NCBI GenBank assembly: GCA_029257405.1
Contig: JARIBO010000017.1
Span: forward strand, 1 to 64,000
Length of the DNA: 64,000 bases
Direction: 5' to 3'
Origin: Caryophanales bacterium
GTDB lineage: Bacteria; Bacillota; Bacilli; Bacillales; Amphibacillaceae
The notes below the pieces were generated by a model. It had not been told where the DNA came from. It searched no databases and saw nothing but the letters and a program-made list of their open reading frames with translations. Position 1 is the first letter of the stretch, and every line of letters starts with the position of its first letter. Of the stretch, positions 55,488 through 64,000 are shown one piece after another. Both the position numbers and the translations under genes were made by a program.

Positions 55488-55530
55488 TATGTTATACTAA
55501 TTAAGAAGAAAAACGAAATAGTATAACACA
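55488..55530 (+). promoter_or_regulatory. Paired CcpN-like operators of gapB
   Basis: TATGTTATACT on the plus strand (55488-55498) and TGTGTTATACT on the minus strand (55520-55530) both fit the CcpN motif TRTGHYATAYW, and their cores form a perfect nine-base inverted repeat. TATACT may be the -10 box. CcpN represses gapB under glycolytic growth in Bacillus subtilis. Confidence 0.65.
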
Positions 55531-55550
55531 TATTTATGGGAGGACTATAA

Positions 55551-56573
55551 ATGAGTAGAACCCGAATTGCAATTAATGGATTTGGTCGTATTGGACGAAT
55601 GGTATTTCGCCAAGCGATATTAAACAAAGATTTAGACGTCATAGCAATTAATGCAAGTTATCCAGAGGAAACATTAGCACATTTAATTAAATATGACAGT
55701 GTGCATGGCATTTTCGAGAAAGACGTTAAAGTCGTCAAAGATGGATTTGAAATTAATGGTGAAAAAATTCGTCATGTGAATTCACGTAAACCTGAAGAAC
55801 TTCCTTGGGAAGAACTAGGAATAGATGTTGTAATTGAAGCTACAGGTAAATTCAATAGTCAAGAAGGAGCAAGCCGTCATTTAAAAGCAGGAGCTAAAAA
55901 AGTTATTATAACTGCTCCAGGTAAAGGCGTAGATAAGACAATTGTTTTAGGTGTTAACGAAGAAGAGTATGATCCTAATACAGATAATGTTATTTCTAAT
56001 GCTTCTTGTACAACAAATTGTTTAGCACCAGTTGTAAAAGTGCTTGATGATCATTTTGGTATTGTTAATGGTTTAATGACAACTGTTCATGCTTATACAA
56101 CAGATCAACCTAATTTAGATAATCCGCATAGTGATTTACGTAGAGCGCGTGCATGTGCACAGTCAATAATTCCAACATCAACAGGAGCAGCAAAAGCACT
56201 TGGTGAAGTTATGCCGCATTTAAATGGTAAATTACATGGTATGGCATTACGTGTACCAACACCAAACGTATCACTTGTTGATTTAGTAGTTGATTTAAAG
56301 ACAGACGTTACAGTAGAAGATGTAAACAACGCATTTAAAACAGAATCAGGAGACAAACTTGAAGGTATTATGAGATATACTGAAGAGCCATTAGTTTCAA
56401 TTGATTTTGCTTCAACACAAGAGTCAGCAATAATAGATGCTCTTTCAACAATGGTTATTGAAGATAATAAAGTTAAAGTACTCGCATGGTATGATAACGA
56501 ATGGGGTTACTCAGCACGTGTAGTCGATTTAGCACTTTATGTAGGAGCTTCAATTCCTTCAAAAGTAAAATAA
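55551..56573 (+). CDS. gapB: Glyceraldehyde-3-phosphate dehydrogenase, gluconeogenic GapB
   Basis: GapB oxidises glyceraldehyde-3-phosphate in the gluconeogenic direction, usually with NADP. The 340-residue protein has INGFGRIGRMVFR, the catalytic Cys in SNASCTTNCLAP near 152, and DQPNLDNPHSDLRRARACAQ, where the glycolytic enzyme has a shorter insert. The Leu/Asp-to-Ala exchange in AINASYPEE fits NADP preference of the GapB type. It is preceded by CcpN-like operators and a GGGAGGA site, and ends with a strong terminator. Confidence 0.95.
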   Translation: MSRTRIAINGFGRIGRMVFRQAILNKDLDVIAINASYPEETLAHLIKYDSVHGIFEKDVKVVKDGFEINGEKIRHVNSRKPEELPWEELGIDVVIEATGKFNSQEGASRHLKAGAKKVIITAPGKGVDKTIVLGVNEEEYDPNTDNVISNASCTTNCLAPVVKVLDDHFGIVNGLMTTVHAYTTDQPNLDNPHSDLRRARACAQSIIPTSTGAAKALGEVMPHLNGKLHGMALRVPTPNVSLVDLVVDLKTDVTVEDVNNAFKTESGDKLEGIMRYTEEPLVSIDFASTQESAIIDALSTMVIEDNKVKVLAWYDNEWGYSARVVDLALYVGASIPSKVK

Positions 56574-56587
56574 ATAGTGTAATTAGG

Positions 56588-56658
56588 AAGGTTACTTCTG
56601 ATAAAGTAATTTCTAAATTAAATTTTAGAGATAACTTTATCAAGTAGCCTTTTTTTTA
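56588..56658 (+). terminator. Terminator of gapB
   Basis: A long, imperfect hairpin of about 30 pairs (AAGGTTACTT...AAGTAGCCTT at the base) is followed by a long T run. Confidence 0.85.
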
Positions 56659-56735
56659 ATTAGTGAAATAAGTGTAAACATGATAAAATATACATTAGAG
56701 AGTGTTATATACATGAAAAAATAGGAGTTGAAGAT

Positions 56736-57188
56736 GTGAAGTGTGCTAAATGTCACCATAAAAATTCACGTGTTTTAGATTCTAGACCAATAGAAGATGG
56801 TGAAACAATTAGAAGAAGAAGAGAGTGTGAACAATGTGGTTTTAGATTCACTACTTTTGAGCGACTTGAAGAAGTCCCACTTATAATTGTTAAAAAAGAT
56901 GGAACAAGACAAGAATTTGAACGTGATAAATTAATTAGAGGATTAATGCGAGCATGTGAAAAACGCCCGGTAACGATTGAAGAAATAGAGCAATTGGCAT
57001 TTGATGTTGAACAAGCGATTAGAAATTCTGAAGAGCCAGAAATAAGCAGTGAATATATTGGAGAAATGGTCCTTGAAAGATTACTTGATATAGACGAAGT
57101 AGCGTATGTTCGTTTTGCATCAGTATATCGCCAATACAAAAATGTTAATGTATTTTTAGATGAACTTAAAGATTTGTTAAATAAATAA
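56736..57188 (+). CDS. nrdR: Transcriptional repressor NrdR
   Basis: NrdR represses ribonucleotide reductase genes in response to ATP/dATP. The 150-residue protein has a zinc ribbon (CAKC at 3-6 and CEQCG near 31-35, with RRRREC) and an ATP-cone with [20 protein letters not shown]. The start is GTG 56736, the standard first residue KC following; GGAG precedes it. It heads the nrdR-dnaB-dnaI group, linking dNTP control with replication initiation. Confidence 0.95.
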   Translation: MKCAKCHHKNSRVLDSRPIEDGETIRRRRECEQCGFRFTTFERLEEVPLIIVKKDGTRQEFERDKLIRGLMRACEKRPVTIEEIEQLAFDVEQAIRNSEEPEISSEYIGEMVLERLLDIDEVAYVRFASVYRQYKNVNVFLDELKDLLNK

Positions 57189-57207
57189 GTAAGAAAGGGT
57201 TAGATGT

Positions 57208-58521
57208 ATGAGTAATATAGGAAAAATATTACCTGTTGAAGGTTATAAAGTGATATTTTCAGGAACATTACATGTCGATTATACAAAATCATTAACTCAT
57301 CTTTATCAACCTTTAATTGGTATTAGTGCAATTGCCTTATATTATACATTAGTCCATGAAATTGAACTCCAAACACTAACAGATAAGCAAACACATCATA
57401 CTTTAATGGGTGCATTAAACTTACCCTTAGATGAAATATATGAAGCAAGAATTAAACTAGAAGGCATAGGTTTATTAAAGACTTATAAACAAAAAAACGA
57501 TTCAGATGTCGTTTACACATATGAATTAATTAGCCCTTTTACACCAAATGAATTTTTTAATGATTTGATGCTTTCAGAATTATTATATAGGCATGTTGGA
57601 AAAACTAAGTACCTTTTACTTGAAAAAAATTATCTCAAAAAAGAAGATGTGAGTGAAGGTGAGCAATTAACAGTATCATTTACAGATGTGTTTCAAACAT
57701 TTGAGCCTGCTACTAGTGAATTTAAACATATTAAAAGAGTGATTACCCCACCAAACATACCACTAGACACGATTGATTTTAGTTGGATTGAACAGGCATT
57801 AATAAAACAAATGATACCTGTTGAAAAAGTATTAACAAAGGAAAATAAATCACATATTACCCAAGTTATGCATTTATATGATCTTGATATAACTGAAGTT
57901 GAAAAATCTGTTCTCTGGGCACTGACAGATGAAAATGAATTAGATGTAGATGAATTCCAAGCAGCTTGCCACGATTTATTTAAAGTGAAACATAATGATG
58001 TTACTATTGAATTAACTAAAAAAGAACAAGTAATACCTCAAGTTGAAACAAGCAAACCAACAACAAAAGAAGAAATGTTGATTAAGACATTAGAAACAAT
58101 TTCACCAAAAGATTTGCTTGAAGATTTATCAAGAGGAAGTAACGCCTCAGAGTCAGATATGAAATTAGTGCGAGATATTATGTTAAATCAGGGTTTACCA
58201 ACTCCCGTGATGAATGTGTTAATTCATTACGTATTATTACAGTCAAACATGCAATTATCGCGCGCTTATTTAGAAAAGATAGCGAGTCACTGGTCGCGTG
58301 CTAACTTAAAAAATGCTAAAGAAGCAATGGAATTTGCTAAACAACAAAACAAACCATTTTATGAAAGAAAAGGTCAGCAAAAAAAATCTACAGAAGTTAT
58401 TCCTGATTGGTTTAAAGACCGTGATAAAAAAGATTCCACCACTAATAAACAAGATACTAAAGAAGTGAGTGAAAAAGAACGAGCGGCATTACTTGAACGA
58501 TTCAAGAAAACGCTAGAGTAA
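57208..58521 (+). CDS. dnaB: Replication initiation and membrane attachment protein DnaB
   Basis: This is the Gram-positive DnaB (not the helicase), which with DnaD and DnaI loads the replicative helicase at oriC and at restart sites. The 437-residue protein has an N-terminal winged-helix domain (ILPVEGYKVIFSGTLHVDY) and a C-terminal DnaD/DnaB2 domain with the motif YLEKIASHWSRANLKNAKEA. The linker between is rich in Thr/Lys/Glu. It begins 19 bases after nrdR and is followed by dnaI. Ribosome site AGAAAGGG. Confidence 0.92.
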   Translation: MSNIGKILPVEGYKVIFSGTLHVDYTKSLTHLYQPLIGISAIALYYTLVHEIELQTLTDKQTHHTLMGALNLPLDEIYEARIKLEGIGLLKTYKQKNDSDVVYTYELISPFTPNEFFNDLMLSELLYRHVGKTKYLLLEKNYLKKEDVSEGEQLTVSFTDVFQTFEPATSEFKHIKRVITPPNIPLDTIDFSWIEQALIKQMIPVEKVLTKENKSHITQVMHLYDLDITEVEKSVLWALTDENELDVDEFQAACHDLFKVKHNDVTIELTKKEQVIPQVETSKPTTKEEMLIKTLETISPKDLLEDLSRGSNASESDMKLVRDIMLNQGLPTPVMNVLIHYVLLQSNMQLSRAYLEKIASHWSRANLKNAKEAMEFAKQQNKPFYERKGQQKKSTEVIPDWFKDRDKKDSTTNKQDTKEVSEKERAALLERFKKTLE

Positions 58522-58536
58522 AGGAGATGAGTGAAG

Positions 58537-59472
58537 ATGAAACCAATTAAAACATCATTAAATAAATGGATGAAAGAAAACGAAGACTTTAACTCACGTC
58601 ATGTGAAATTAAAAAATGAAGTTTTAAATCATCCAAAAATAGCTCAGTTTTTAAAAGCTCATCCTGAAATTACGGATAAAGAAATAGATAAACGATTAAA
58701 TAAATTGTATGAATTTACTACCCAATCCGTTCAATGTGAAAAATGTGCGTCGTTTAATAATTGTAAAAATATATTGCAAGGATATTCACCTATTTTAAGA
58801 TTTGAAAACGAAGAAATACATGTTGCCTATGAAAAATGCAAAAATCGAATTAAACACGAAAGTATGCAACAAGAACAGAAATTAATTCAGAGCCTTTATA
58901 TGCCAAAAGAAATTATGAATGCTTCGATAGCAGATTTACATAAAACAGATAATCGAAGGCTAGAAGCAATATTAGCTACAGAGGCATTTTTAGATAAAGC
59001 AAAAAAATCACTACCTAAAAAAGGATTCTTTTTTAGTGGACCATTTGGAGTTGGAAAAACATATTTATTAGGTGCTATTGCCAATACACTTCAAGAATTA
59101 AATATCTCTTCGACACTTATTTATATGCCTGAATTTGTCCGTGAAATTAGAGAAGCGATTAAAGATGATTCAGTCGAAGAAAAAGTTGAAGTCTTTAAAC
59201 ATGCTGATGTTCTCATGTTAGATGATATTGGTGCTGAGACTCAGTCTGCTTGGTTTAGAGATGAAATATTAGGGTCAATCTTACAATATCGAATGATGGA
59301 ACAATTGCCTGTTTTCTTTACTTCAAATTATACAATGAAACAATTAGAAGAACGTTTAGCAGAAACAACACGTGGTGGCATTGAAAAAGTAAAAGCTGGA
59401 AGAATTATGGAACGAATCAAACAAGTGAGTACAGAAGTGTCAATGTCAGGTGAAAATTATCGTAATAAATAA
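58537..59472 (+). CDS. dnaI: Primosomal helicase loader DnaI
   Basis: DnaI is the AAA+ loader that places the replicative helicase on DNA. The 311-residue protein has an N-terminal zinc-binding region (CEKCASFNNC near 68-77 plus a later YEKCK) and a C-terminal AAA+ domain with Walker A SGPFGVGKTYLLGA, Walker B VLMLDDIGAE and an Arg finger region near RMEQL. ATG 58537 is preferred to GTG 58531 because AAAGGAG lies at the right distance. It is the last gene before the thrS T-box. Confidence 0.94.
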   Translation: MKPIKTSLNKWMKENEDFNSRHVKLKNEVLNHPKIAQFLKAHPEITDKEIDKRLNKLYEFTTQSVQCEKCASFNNCKNILQGYSPILRFENEEIHVAYEKCKNRIKHESMQQEQKLIQSLYMPKEIMNASIADLHKTDNRRLEAILATEAFLDKAKKSLPKKGFFFSGPFGVGKTYLLGAIANTLQELNISSTLIYMPEFVREIREAIKDDSVEEKVEVFKHADVLMLDDIGAETQSAWFRDEILGSILQYRMMEQLPVFFTSNYTMKQLEERLAETTRGGIEKVKAGRIMERIKQVSTEVSMSGENYRNK

Positions 59473-59540
59473 ATTAATTGATTTTTAAATAAATATTGCT
59501 ATACTTTAAATAGAAGAAGTTATCAATTAAATAATTAAGT

Positions 59541-59782
59541 TGAGATAAGGACAAAATTATTCATAACCTTTTATCCAGGAAAAAGAGTCTAGACTGAGAA
59601 CTCTTATATAAAAGGCGAATAATTACCACCTTTGAACTCTATTATTGAAACTAAGTAAATAATAGCGAGTGCCTTACGATACCAAGGTCTAATTTAAGCT
59701 AATTAATTTTAGAAATTAGGGTGGAACCACGTGTATAACACTCGTCCCTTGCGATTGCAGGACATGAGTGTTTTTTGTTTTT
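59541..59782 (+). promoter_or_regulatory. T-box leader of thrS
   Basis: This fills most of the 332-base gap before thrS. It shows the T-box sequence GGTGGAACC (59720-59728) and a terminator ACACTC...GTCC / GGAC...GAGTGT with a T run (59738-59775). A stem I region holds a Thr codon ACC at 59625-59627 as likely specifier. Uncharged tRNA-Thr would stabilise the antiterminator and switch on thrS. Confidence 0.92.
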
Positions 59783-59804
59783 AAAAAGTAAAGGGGTAAT
59801 AATA

Positions 59805-61745
59805 ATGATTAAAATGACATTTCCAGATGATAGCGTAAAAGAATTTCCTAATGGAACAACGGGTGAAGAAATTGCTCAATCAATTTCTCCAGGTTTAAGA
59901 AGACAAGCTTTAGGTATAAAATTAAATGATGAACTATATGATTTAACACGTCCAATTGAAGAAGACGGCACAATATCGATTATTACGTATCGTGATAAAG
60001 AAGGCATTGAAATTATGCGTCATTCAACTGCACATACAATGGCTCAAGCGATTAAACGTTTATACAAAGATGTTAATTTTGGTGTTGGTCCAACAATTGA
60101 AGAAGGATTTTACTATGATATTGATATGGAAAAATCACTTACGCCAGAAGATCTTGTTGATATAGAACGTGAAATGAAGCGAATTGTGGATGCAAATTTA
60201 AATATTGAAAGAATTGAAGTATCACGTGATGAAGCAATTAAAATGTTTGAAGAAATCGGTGATGATTTAAAAATTGAATTAATCGCCGATATTCCAGCAG
60301 ATGAGCAAGTGACTGTTTATAAGCAAGGAGAATTTTTTGATCTTTGTCGTGGTGTACATGTGCCATCAACAAGTAAAATAAAAGTATTCAAGTTGCTTAA
60401 TATTTCAGGTGCTTATTGGCGCGGGGATAGTGACAATAAACAGTTGCAGAGAATTTACGGTACAGTTTTTGAAAAGCAAGGAGAACTTGACGATTACTTG
60501 CAGTTACTTGAAGAAAGAAAAGAACGTGATCACCGTAAGTTAGGTAAAGAATTAGAAATATTTACTATCTCTCAAAAAGTTGGTCAAGGTCTTCCAATGT
60601 GGTTACCTAAAGGCTCGACAATTCGCCGTATCGTGGAACGTTATATTGTCGATTTAGAAGAAAAGCTAGGCTATGATCATGTGTATACACCTGTTTTAGG
60701 AAGTACAGAATTATATAAAACGAGTGGACATTTAGAACATTATGAAGAAGATATGTTCCCAAGAATGAAAATGGATAATGAAGAGTTAATTCTTCGTCCG
60801 ATGAACTGTCCGCATCATATGATGATTTATAAAAATAATTTATACAGTTATCGTAATTTACCAGTTAGAATTGCAGAACTTGGCATGATGCACCGCTATG
60901 AAATGAGTGGGGCTCTTGCAGGACTTCAACGTGTTCGAGCAATGACTTTAAATGACGCGCATATATTTGCAAGACCAAATCAATTAAAAGAAGAGTTTAT
61001 CCGAGTCGTTGAACTTATTAGAGAGGTCTATAATGACTTTGGAATTGAGGATTTCTATTTCAGACTGTCTTATCGTGATCCAGAGGATAAAGAAAAATAT
61101 ATTGACAATGATGAGATGTGGGACATGGCTGAGGCAATGTTAAAAGAAACATTAGATGAAATGGGACTAGAGTATGTGGAAGCAATAGGTGAAGCAGCGT
61201 TTTATGGTCCTAAATTAGATGTTCAAGTAAAAACAGCATTAGGTCATGATGAAACTCTCTCTACTGTTCAACTCGATTATGAAGCTGCAGAGCGTTTTGA
61301 CTTAACATATATAGGAGAAGACGGAAAGAATCATCGTCCAGTCATTATTCACCGCGGAGTAGTTGGAACAATGGAACGTTTTGTAGCATTCTTAATTGAA
61401 GAGTATAAAGGGGCATTCCCAGTTTGGTTAGCACCAGTCCAAGCACAAATTATCCCAGTATCTTTAGATGCACACGGTGATGAAGCAGAAAAACTAGCTG
61501 ATACATTAAGACGAGCAGGAATTAGAGTAGAAATTGATAAACGTGAAGAAAAGATTGGTTATAAAATTCGTGAAGCTCAAACAAAAAAAATACCATTCGC
61601 ACTTGTAATAGGCGATAAAGAAATTGAAAGTAATTCAGTTAATATTCGTCGTTACGGTGAAAAAGAAACAGAGACAATGACAATCGATGCTTTCTTAACT
61701 TTAATTAATGAAGAAGTAGCTAACAAAACAATTCATCACAGATAG
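59805..61745 (+). CDS. thrS: Threonyl-tRNA synthetase
   Basis: This enzyme charges tRNA-Thr and edits misformed Ser-tRNA. The 646 residues comprise a TGS domain (1-62), the editing SAD domain with [12 protein letters not shown], the class II core (zinc ligands including Cys in [10 protein letters not shown]; motif 2 with [17 protein letters not shown]; motif 3 with [16 protein letters not shown]) and the anticodon domain. ATG 59805 follows AAAGGGG. Expression is controlled by the T-box upstream. Confidence 0.97.
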   Translation: MIKMTFPDDSVKEFPNGTTGEEIAQSISPGLRRQALGIKLNDELYDLTRPIEEDGTISIITYRDKEGIEIMRHSTAHTMAQAIKRLYKDVNFGVGPTIEEGFYYDIDMEKSLTPEDLVDIEREMKRIVDANLNIERIEVSRDEAIKMFEEIGDDLKIELIADIPADEQVTVYKQGEFFDLCRGVHVPSTSKIKVFKLLNISGAYWRGDSDNKQLQRIYGTVFEKQGELDDYLQLLEERKERDHRKLGKELEIFTISQKVGQGLPMWLPKGSTIRRIVERYIVDLEEKLGYDHVYTPVLGSTELYKTSGHLEHYEEDMFPRMKMDNEELILRPMNCPHHMMIYKNNLYSYRNLPVRIAELGMMHRYEMSGALAGLQRVRAMTLNDAHIFARPNQLKEEFIRVVELIREVYNDFGIEDFYFRLSYRDPEDKEKYIDNDEMWDMAEAMLKETLDEMGLEYVEAIGEAAFYGPKLDVQVKTALGHDETLSTVQLDYEAAERFDLTYIGEDGKNHRPVIIHRGVVGTMERFVAFLIEEYKGAFPVWLAPVQAQIIPVSLDAHGDEAEKLADTLRRAGIRVEIDKREEKIGYKIREAQTKKIPFALVIGDKEIESNSVNIRRYGEKETETMTIDAFLTLINEEVANKTIHHR

Positions 61746-61800
61746 ATTTGACATATAAAGTTTAATATGTTATTCTTTATAGGTTGAGTAAAGTAATTCA

Positions 61801-61930
61801 ATATGATCTAATAGACAAGTAGGAGCACCCGCTTCTCACCTGACTGACACAAAATTTGTCGTTGGCTGGTTAAATTGTAAATTCTAATTATGAGAATACA
61901 TGTGGGTGCATTTATGCGCCCACTTTTTAT
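61801..61930 (+). promoter_or_regulatory. L20-type ribosomal protein leader of infC-rpmI-rplT
   Basis: The leader carries the conserved AGCACCCGCTTCTCACCTGA stretch (61824-61843) and a terminator GTGGGTGCAT/ATGCGCCCAC with T run (61902-61928). GCACCC at 61825-61830 can pair with GGGTGC at 61904-61909, the antiterminator switch. L20 binding in Bacillus favours termination. Confidence 0.9.
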
Positions 61931-61987
61931 TATGTAATTTTCGAAACTTGTCATGTAAAGATCAAAAAATTTCGGAGGTGGCTCAAT

Positions 61988-62506
61988 ATTAGCAAAGATA
62001 TGAACGTTAATGAAAAAATTCGTGCACGTGAAGTCCGTTTAATTGACTCAAATGGTGATCAACTCGGTGTGAAAACAAAAAAAGAAGCACTAGAGATTGC
62101 CGAAACACGTAATTTAGATTTAGTTTTAGTCGCACCAGGTGCAAAACCACCTGTATGTCGTATTATGGACTATGGTAAATTCCGTTATGAGCAACAGAAA
62201 AAAGACCAGGAAGCACGCAGAAAGCAACGAAAAATTAGCGTTAAAGAAGTTCGTTTTTCACCAGGAATTGGTGACCATGACTTTGATACAAAACTAAGAA
62301 ATGCTAGACGCTTTTTAGAAAATGGCGATAAAGTAAAAGCCGCAATTCGTTTCCGTGGAAGAGCAATCACTCATAAAGATTTAGGTCGTGAAGTGTTAGA
62401 GCGATTCGCGGAAGAAGTAAAAGATATAGCAGTAGTTGAATCAAGACCTAAAATGGAAGGTCGTCATATGTTTATGATGGTCGGTCCAATTAGCGAAAAA
62501 CAATAA
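61988..62506 (+). CDS. infC: Translation initiation factor IF-3, AUU start
   Basis: IF-3 selects start codons and keeps subunits apart. The 172-residue protein reads [20 protein letters not shown], then [20 protein letters not shown] and the C-terminal [13 protein letters not shown]. The start is set at ATT 61988: GGAGGTG at 61974-61980 lies seven bases before it, while the ATG at 62000 is 19 bases away. AUU starts are a known feature of infC and allow IF-3 to limit its own synthesis. First gene of infC-rpmI-rplT behind the L20 leader. Confidence 0.93.
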   Translation: MSKDMNVNEKIRAREVRLIDSNGDQLGVKTKKEALEIAETRNLDLVLVAPGAKPPVCRIMDYGKFRYEQQKKDQEARRKQRKISVKEVRFSPGIGDHDFDTKLRNARRFLENGDKVKAAIRFRGRAITHKDLGREVLERFAEEVKDIAVVESRPKMEGRHMFMMVGPISEKQ

Positions 62507-62540
62507 ACTAAGTAGTTTCTAAGTAAGGGAGGCTTTTACA

Positions 62541-62735
62541 ATGGGAAAAATGAAGACACATAAAGGATCACAAAAGCGTTTCAAAAGAACAGCATCTGGT
62601 AAACTAAAGAGATCACACGCTTATACAAGTCATTTATTTGCTAATAAATCACAAAAACAAAAGCGTAAACTTCGTAAATCAGGCATGGTTTCTAAAGGTG
62701 ACCAAAGACGTATTGACGCAATGTTACCTAGATAA
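62541..62735 (+). CDS. rpmI: Large ribosomal subunit protein bL35
   Basis: This is a very basic 64-residue protein of the 50S subunit, with [22 protein letters not shown] at the N-terminus in the typical bL35 pattern. It lies between infC and rplT as in nearly all bacteria. Ribosome site AAGGGAGG. Confidence 0.96.
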   Translation: MGKMKTHKGSQKRFKRTASGKLKRSHAYTSHLFANKSQKQKRKLRKSGMVSKGDQRRIDAMLPR

Positions 62736-62789
62736 TTCGTTACACATAAAATATAAAGAAATATAAAGAAACATTAGGAGGTTATTATA

Positions 62790-63146
62790 ATGCCACGAGT
62801 AAAAGGTGGAACAGTTACACGTAAGCGCCGTAAACGTGTATTAAAATTAGCAAAAGGGTATTATGGTTCGAAACATACATTATTTAAAACAGCAAAACAA
62901 CAGGTTATGAAATCAGGTAACTATGCTTACCGTGACCGTCGTCAGAAAAAACGTGATTTCCGTAGATTATGGATTACGCGTATTAGTGCAGCAGCACGTC
63001 TAAACGATATTTCATACAGTAAGTTAATGCACGGTTTAAAAGTAGCAAATGTTGATATTAATCGTAAAATGCTTGCAGATCTTGCAATTCATGATGAACA
63101 AGCATTTACACAATTAGTTGATCAAGCAAAAACTGCTTTAAACTAA
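62790..63146 (+). CDS. rplT: Large ribosomal subunit protein bL20
   Basis: This is an early-assembly 50S protein and feedback regulator of its own operon through the leader at 61801. The 118-residue protein begins [20 protein letters not shown] and has the extended basic arm and the globular end with [28 protein letters not shown] precedes the ATG. A terminator closes the operon. Confidence 0.97.
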   Translation: MPRVKGGTVTRKRRKRVLKLAKGYYGSKHTLFKTAKQQVMKSGNYAYRDRRQKKRDFRRLWITRISAAARLNDISYSKLMHGLKVANVDINRKMLADLAIHDEQAFTQLVDQAKTALN

Positions 63147-63158
63147 ATATATATGATA

Positions 63159-63193
63159 AGACTAAATCGTTTACTTAGATTTAGTCTTTTTTC
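63159..63193 (+). terminator. Terminator of infC-rpmI-rplT
   Basis: AAGACTAAATC pairs perfectly with GATTTAGTCTT around a nine-base loop and is followed by a T run. Confidence 0.92.
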
Positions 63194-63266
63194 ATTAATA
63201 AATAGAATTTCTAAATTACCAAACATACCCATGTGTGATAGAATTAATTAAAAGCGAGGTAGAAAA

Positions 63267-63752
63267 ATGAACTGGAAATTATTGTTTGAAAAACAAGTAA
63301 AACTTGATGAATACATAAGTCGCAACCATAATTTAAATGAATCAGATTTATTTGAGCAAAAAATACTAGCTCTTCTTGTTGAATTAGGAGAACTAGCTAA
63401 TGAGACACGTTGTTTTAAATTTTGGAGTACAAAAAAACGAAATAATGATAAGATTATTATTGAAGAGTACGTTGATAATATTCATTTTCTGTTATCTCTC
63501 GGTTTAAATAAAGGTCTTGAATTTTCTGAGATTGATTATGCTAAATCTAATCACGATGAAACAACTCAATTTAATCTAATCTTTCAGTATGTCACTATAT
63601 TTAAACAAGCACCAACAAGAGCTAATTATTTAACGCTTTTTGAAGCATACCTCCAATTGGCAGATATTTTAGGTTTTTCAGACGAAGCGATAATGCAAGC
63701 TTATGATGAAAAGAATGAAGTTAATTTTGAAAGACAAGACGCAGGATATTAA
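63267..63752 (+). CDS. dUTP diphosphatase, all-alpha (dUTPase_2 family)
   Basis: This enzyme hydrolyses dUTP to dUMP and pyrophosphate, preventing uracil incorporation and feeding dTMP synthesis. The 161-residue all-helical protein shows the NTP-pyrophosphatase metal motif ELGELANE near residues 46-53 and EEYVDNIHF near 74-82, the arrangement of dimeric, MazG-like dUTPases rather than the trimeric all-beta type. It lies between rplT and the M42 peptidase gene. Ribosome site GCGAGG. Confidence 0.87.
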   Translation: MNWKLLFEKQVKLDEYISRNHNLNESDLFEQKILALLVELGELANETRCFKFWSTKKRNNDKIIIEEYVDNIHFLLSLGLNKGLEFSEIDYAKSNHDETTQFNLIFQYVTIFKQAPTRANYLTLFEAYLQLADILGFSDEAIMQAYDEKNEVNFERQDAGY

Positions 63753-63770
63753 TTTAAGGAGGAATTATTA

Positions 63771-64000
63771 ATGACAAAATTAGATGAAACGTTAACCATG
63801 TTAAAAGATTTAACTGATGCAAAAGGTGTTGCAGGACATGAAAAAGAAGTGCGTGATGTGATGGAAAAATATATTACACCATACGCTGATGAGGTTTACA
63901 CAGATAATTTAGGGAGTTTAATTGCTAGTAAAGTAGGAAAATCAGACGGCCCTAAAGTAATGGTTGCAGGACATTTAGATGAAGTAGGTTTTATGGTAAC
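63771..64000 (+). CDS. M42 family aminopeptidase, 5' part (YsdC-like)
   Basis: Only the first 76 codons are in the window. They show the M42 start with [18 protein letters not shown] and the metal-ligand region [13 protein letters not shown], typical of cobalt/zinc glutamyl or leucyl aminopeptidases. TAAGGAGG precedes the ATG and the gene is 18 bases after the dUTPase, probably in one transcript. The 3' end lies beyond the window. Confidence 0.88.
   Translation, partial: MTKLDETLTMLKDLTDAKGVAGHEKEVRDVMEKYITPYADEVYTDNLGSLIASKVGKSDGPKVMVAGHLDEVGFMV

Overview
The window is AT-rich chromosomal DNA of a low-GC Gram-positive bacterium of the order Bacillales. The evidence is the gene order rpsD-ezrA-nifS-thiI-tpx-ytxK-ackA, then ald-ytkL-ytoI-nrnA-dnaE-malic enzyme-accDA-pfkA-pyk-fxsA-citZ-icd, then phoPR-polA-mutM-coaE-gapB-nrdR-dnaB-dnaI-thrS-infC-rpmI-rplT. 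This order is shared by Staphylococcaceae and Bacillaceae. A malate dehydrogenase next to icd is more Bacillus-like, while rpsD beside ezrA and uspA converging on ackA are more Staphylococcus-like. The genus cannot be fixed from the sequence alone. TTG and GTG starts are frequent, and one AUU start (infC) is clear.

Region 1 (1-11.6 kb) is an accessory block for molybdenum respiration. It starts with mobA, moaB, modA and modB (cofactor maturation and molybdate uptake). A PucR-type regulator and a structured untranslated leader precede a Tat-exported DMSO-reductase-family catalytic subunit, its four-cluster electron-transfer subunit, an NrfD-type quinol-side membrane anchor, a TorD-type chaperone, a multi-cluster ferredoxin and a TatA. 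A divergent moaC closes the block. The electron acceptor or donor is unknown.

Region 2 (11.8-18.9 kb) holds a two-piece MMPL/RND exporter with a TetR regulator, a RidA protein, a decayed dihydrofolate-reductase-like pseudogene, a DUF438/hemerythrin/PAS protein, a MOSC protein and a DEDDh exonuclease.

Region 3 (19-35 kb) runs from rpsD, with its leader, through ezrA, the nifS-thiI tRNA-thiolation pair, tpx, ytxK and ackA. An IS3-family (IS150-like) element sits exactly in the shared ackA/uspA terminator. After it come uspA, ald, a metallo-hydrolase, a prepilin peptidase, ytoI, ytpI and nrnA.

Region 4 (35-51 kb) is central metabolism: dnaE, NAD(P)-malic enzyme, accDA, pfkA, pyk, fxsA, citZ, icd and mdh, followed by phoPR. 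This PhoR has almost no extracytoplasmic sensor.

Region 5 (51-64 kb) is the polA-mutM-coaE repair/CoA group, gapB behind two CcpN-like operators, the nrdR-dnaB-dnaI replication group, thrS behind a T-box, and infC-rpmI-rplT behind an L20-type leader. It ends with a dUTPase and the start of an M42 aminopeptidase.

No tRNA, rRNA, CRISPR array or phage was found. The parts most worth a second look are the structured leader before the molybdoenzyme, the split RND exporter, the IS-disrupted terminator, the reduced PhoR and the paired operators before gapB.
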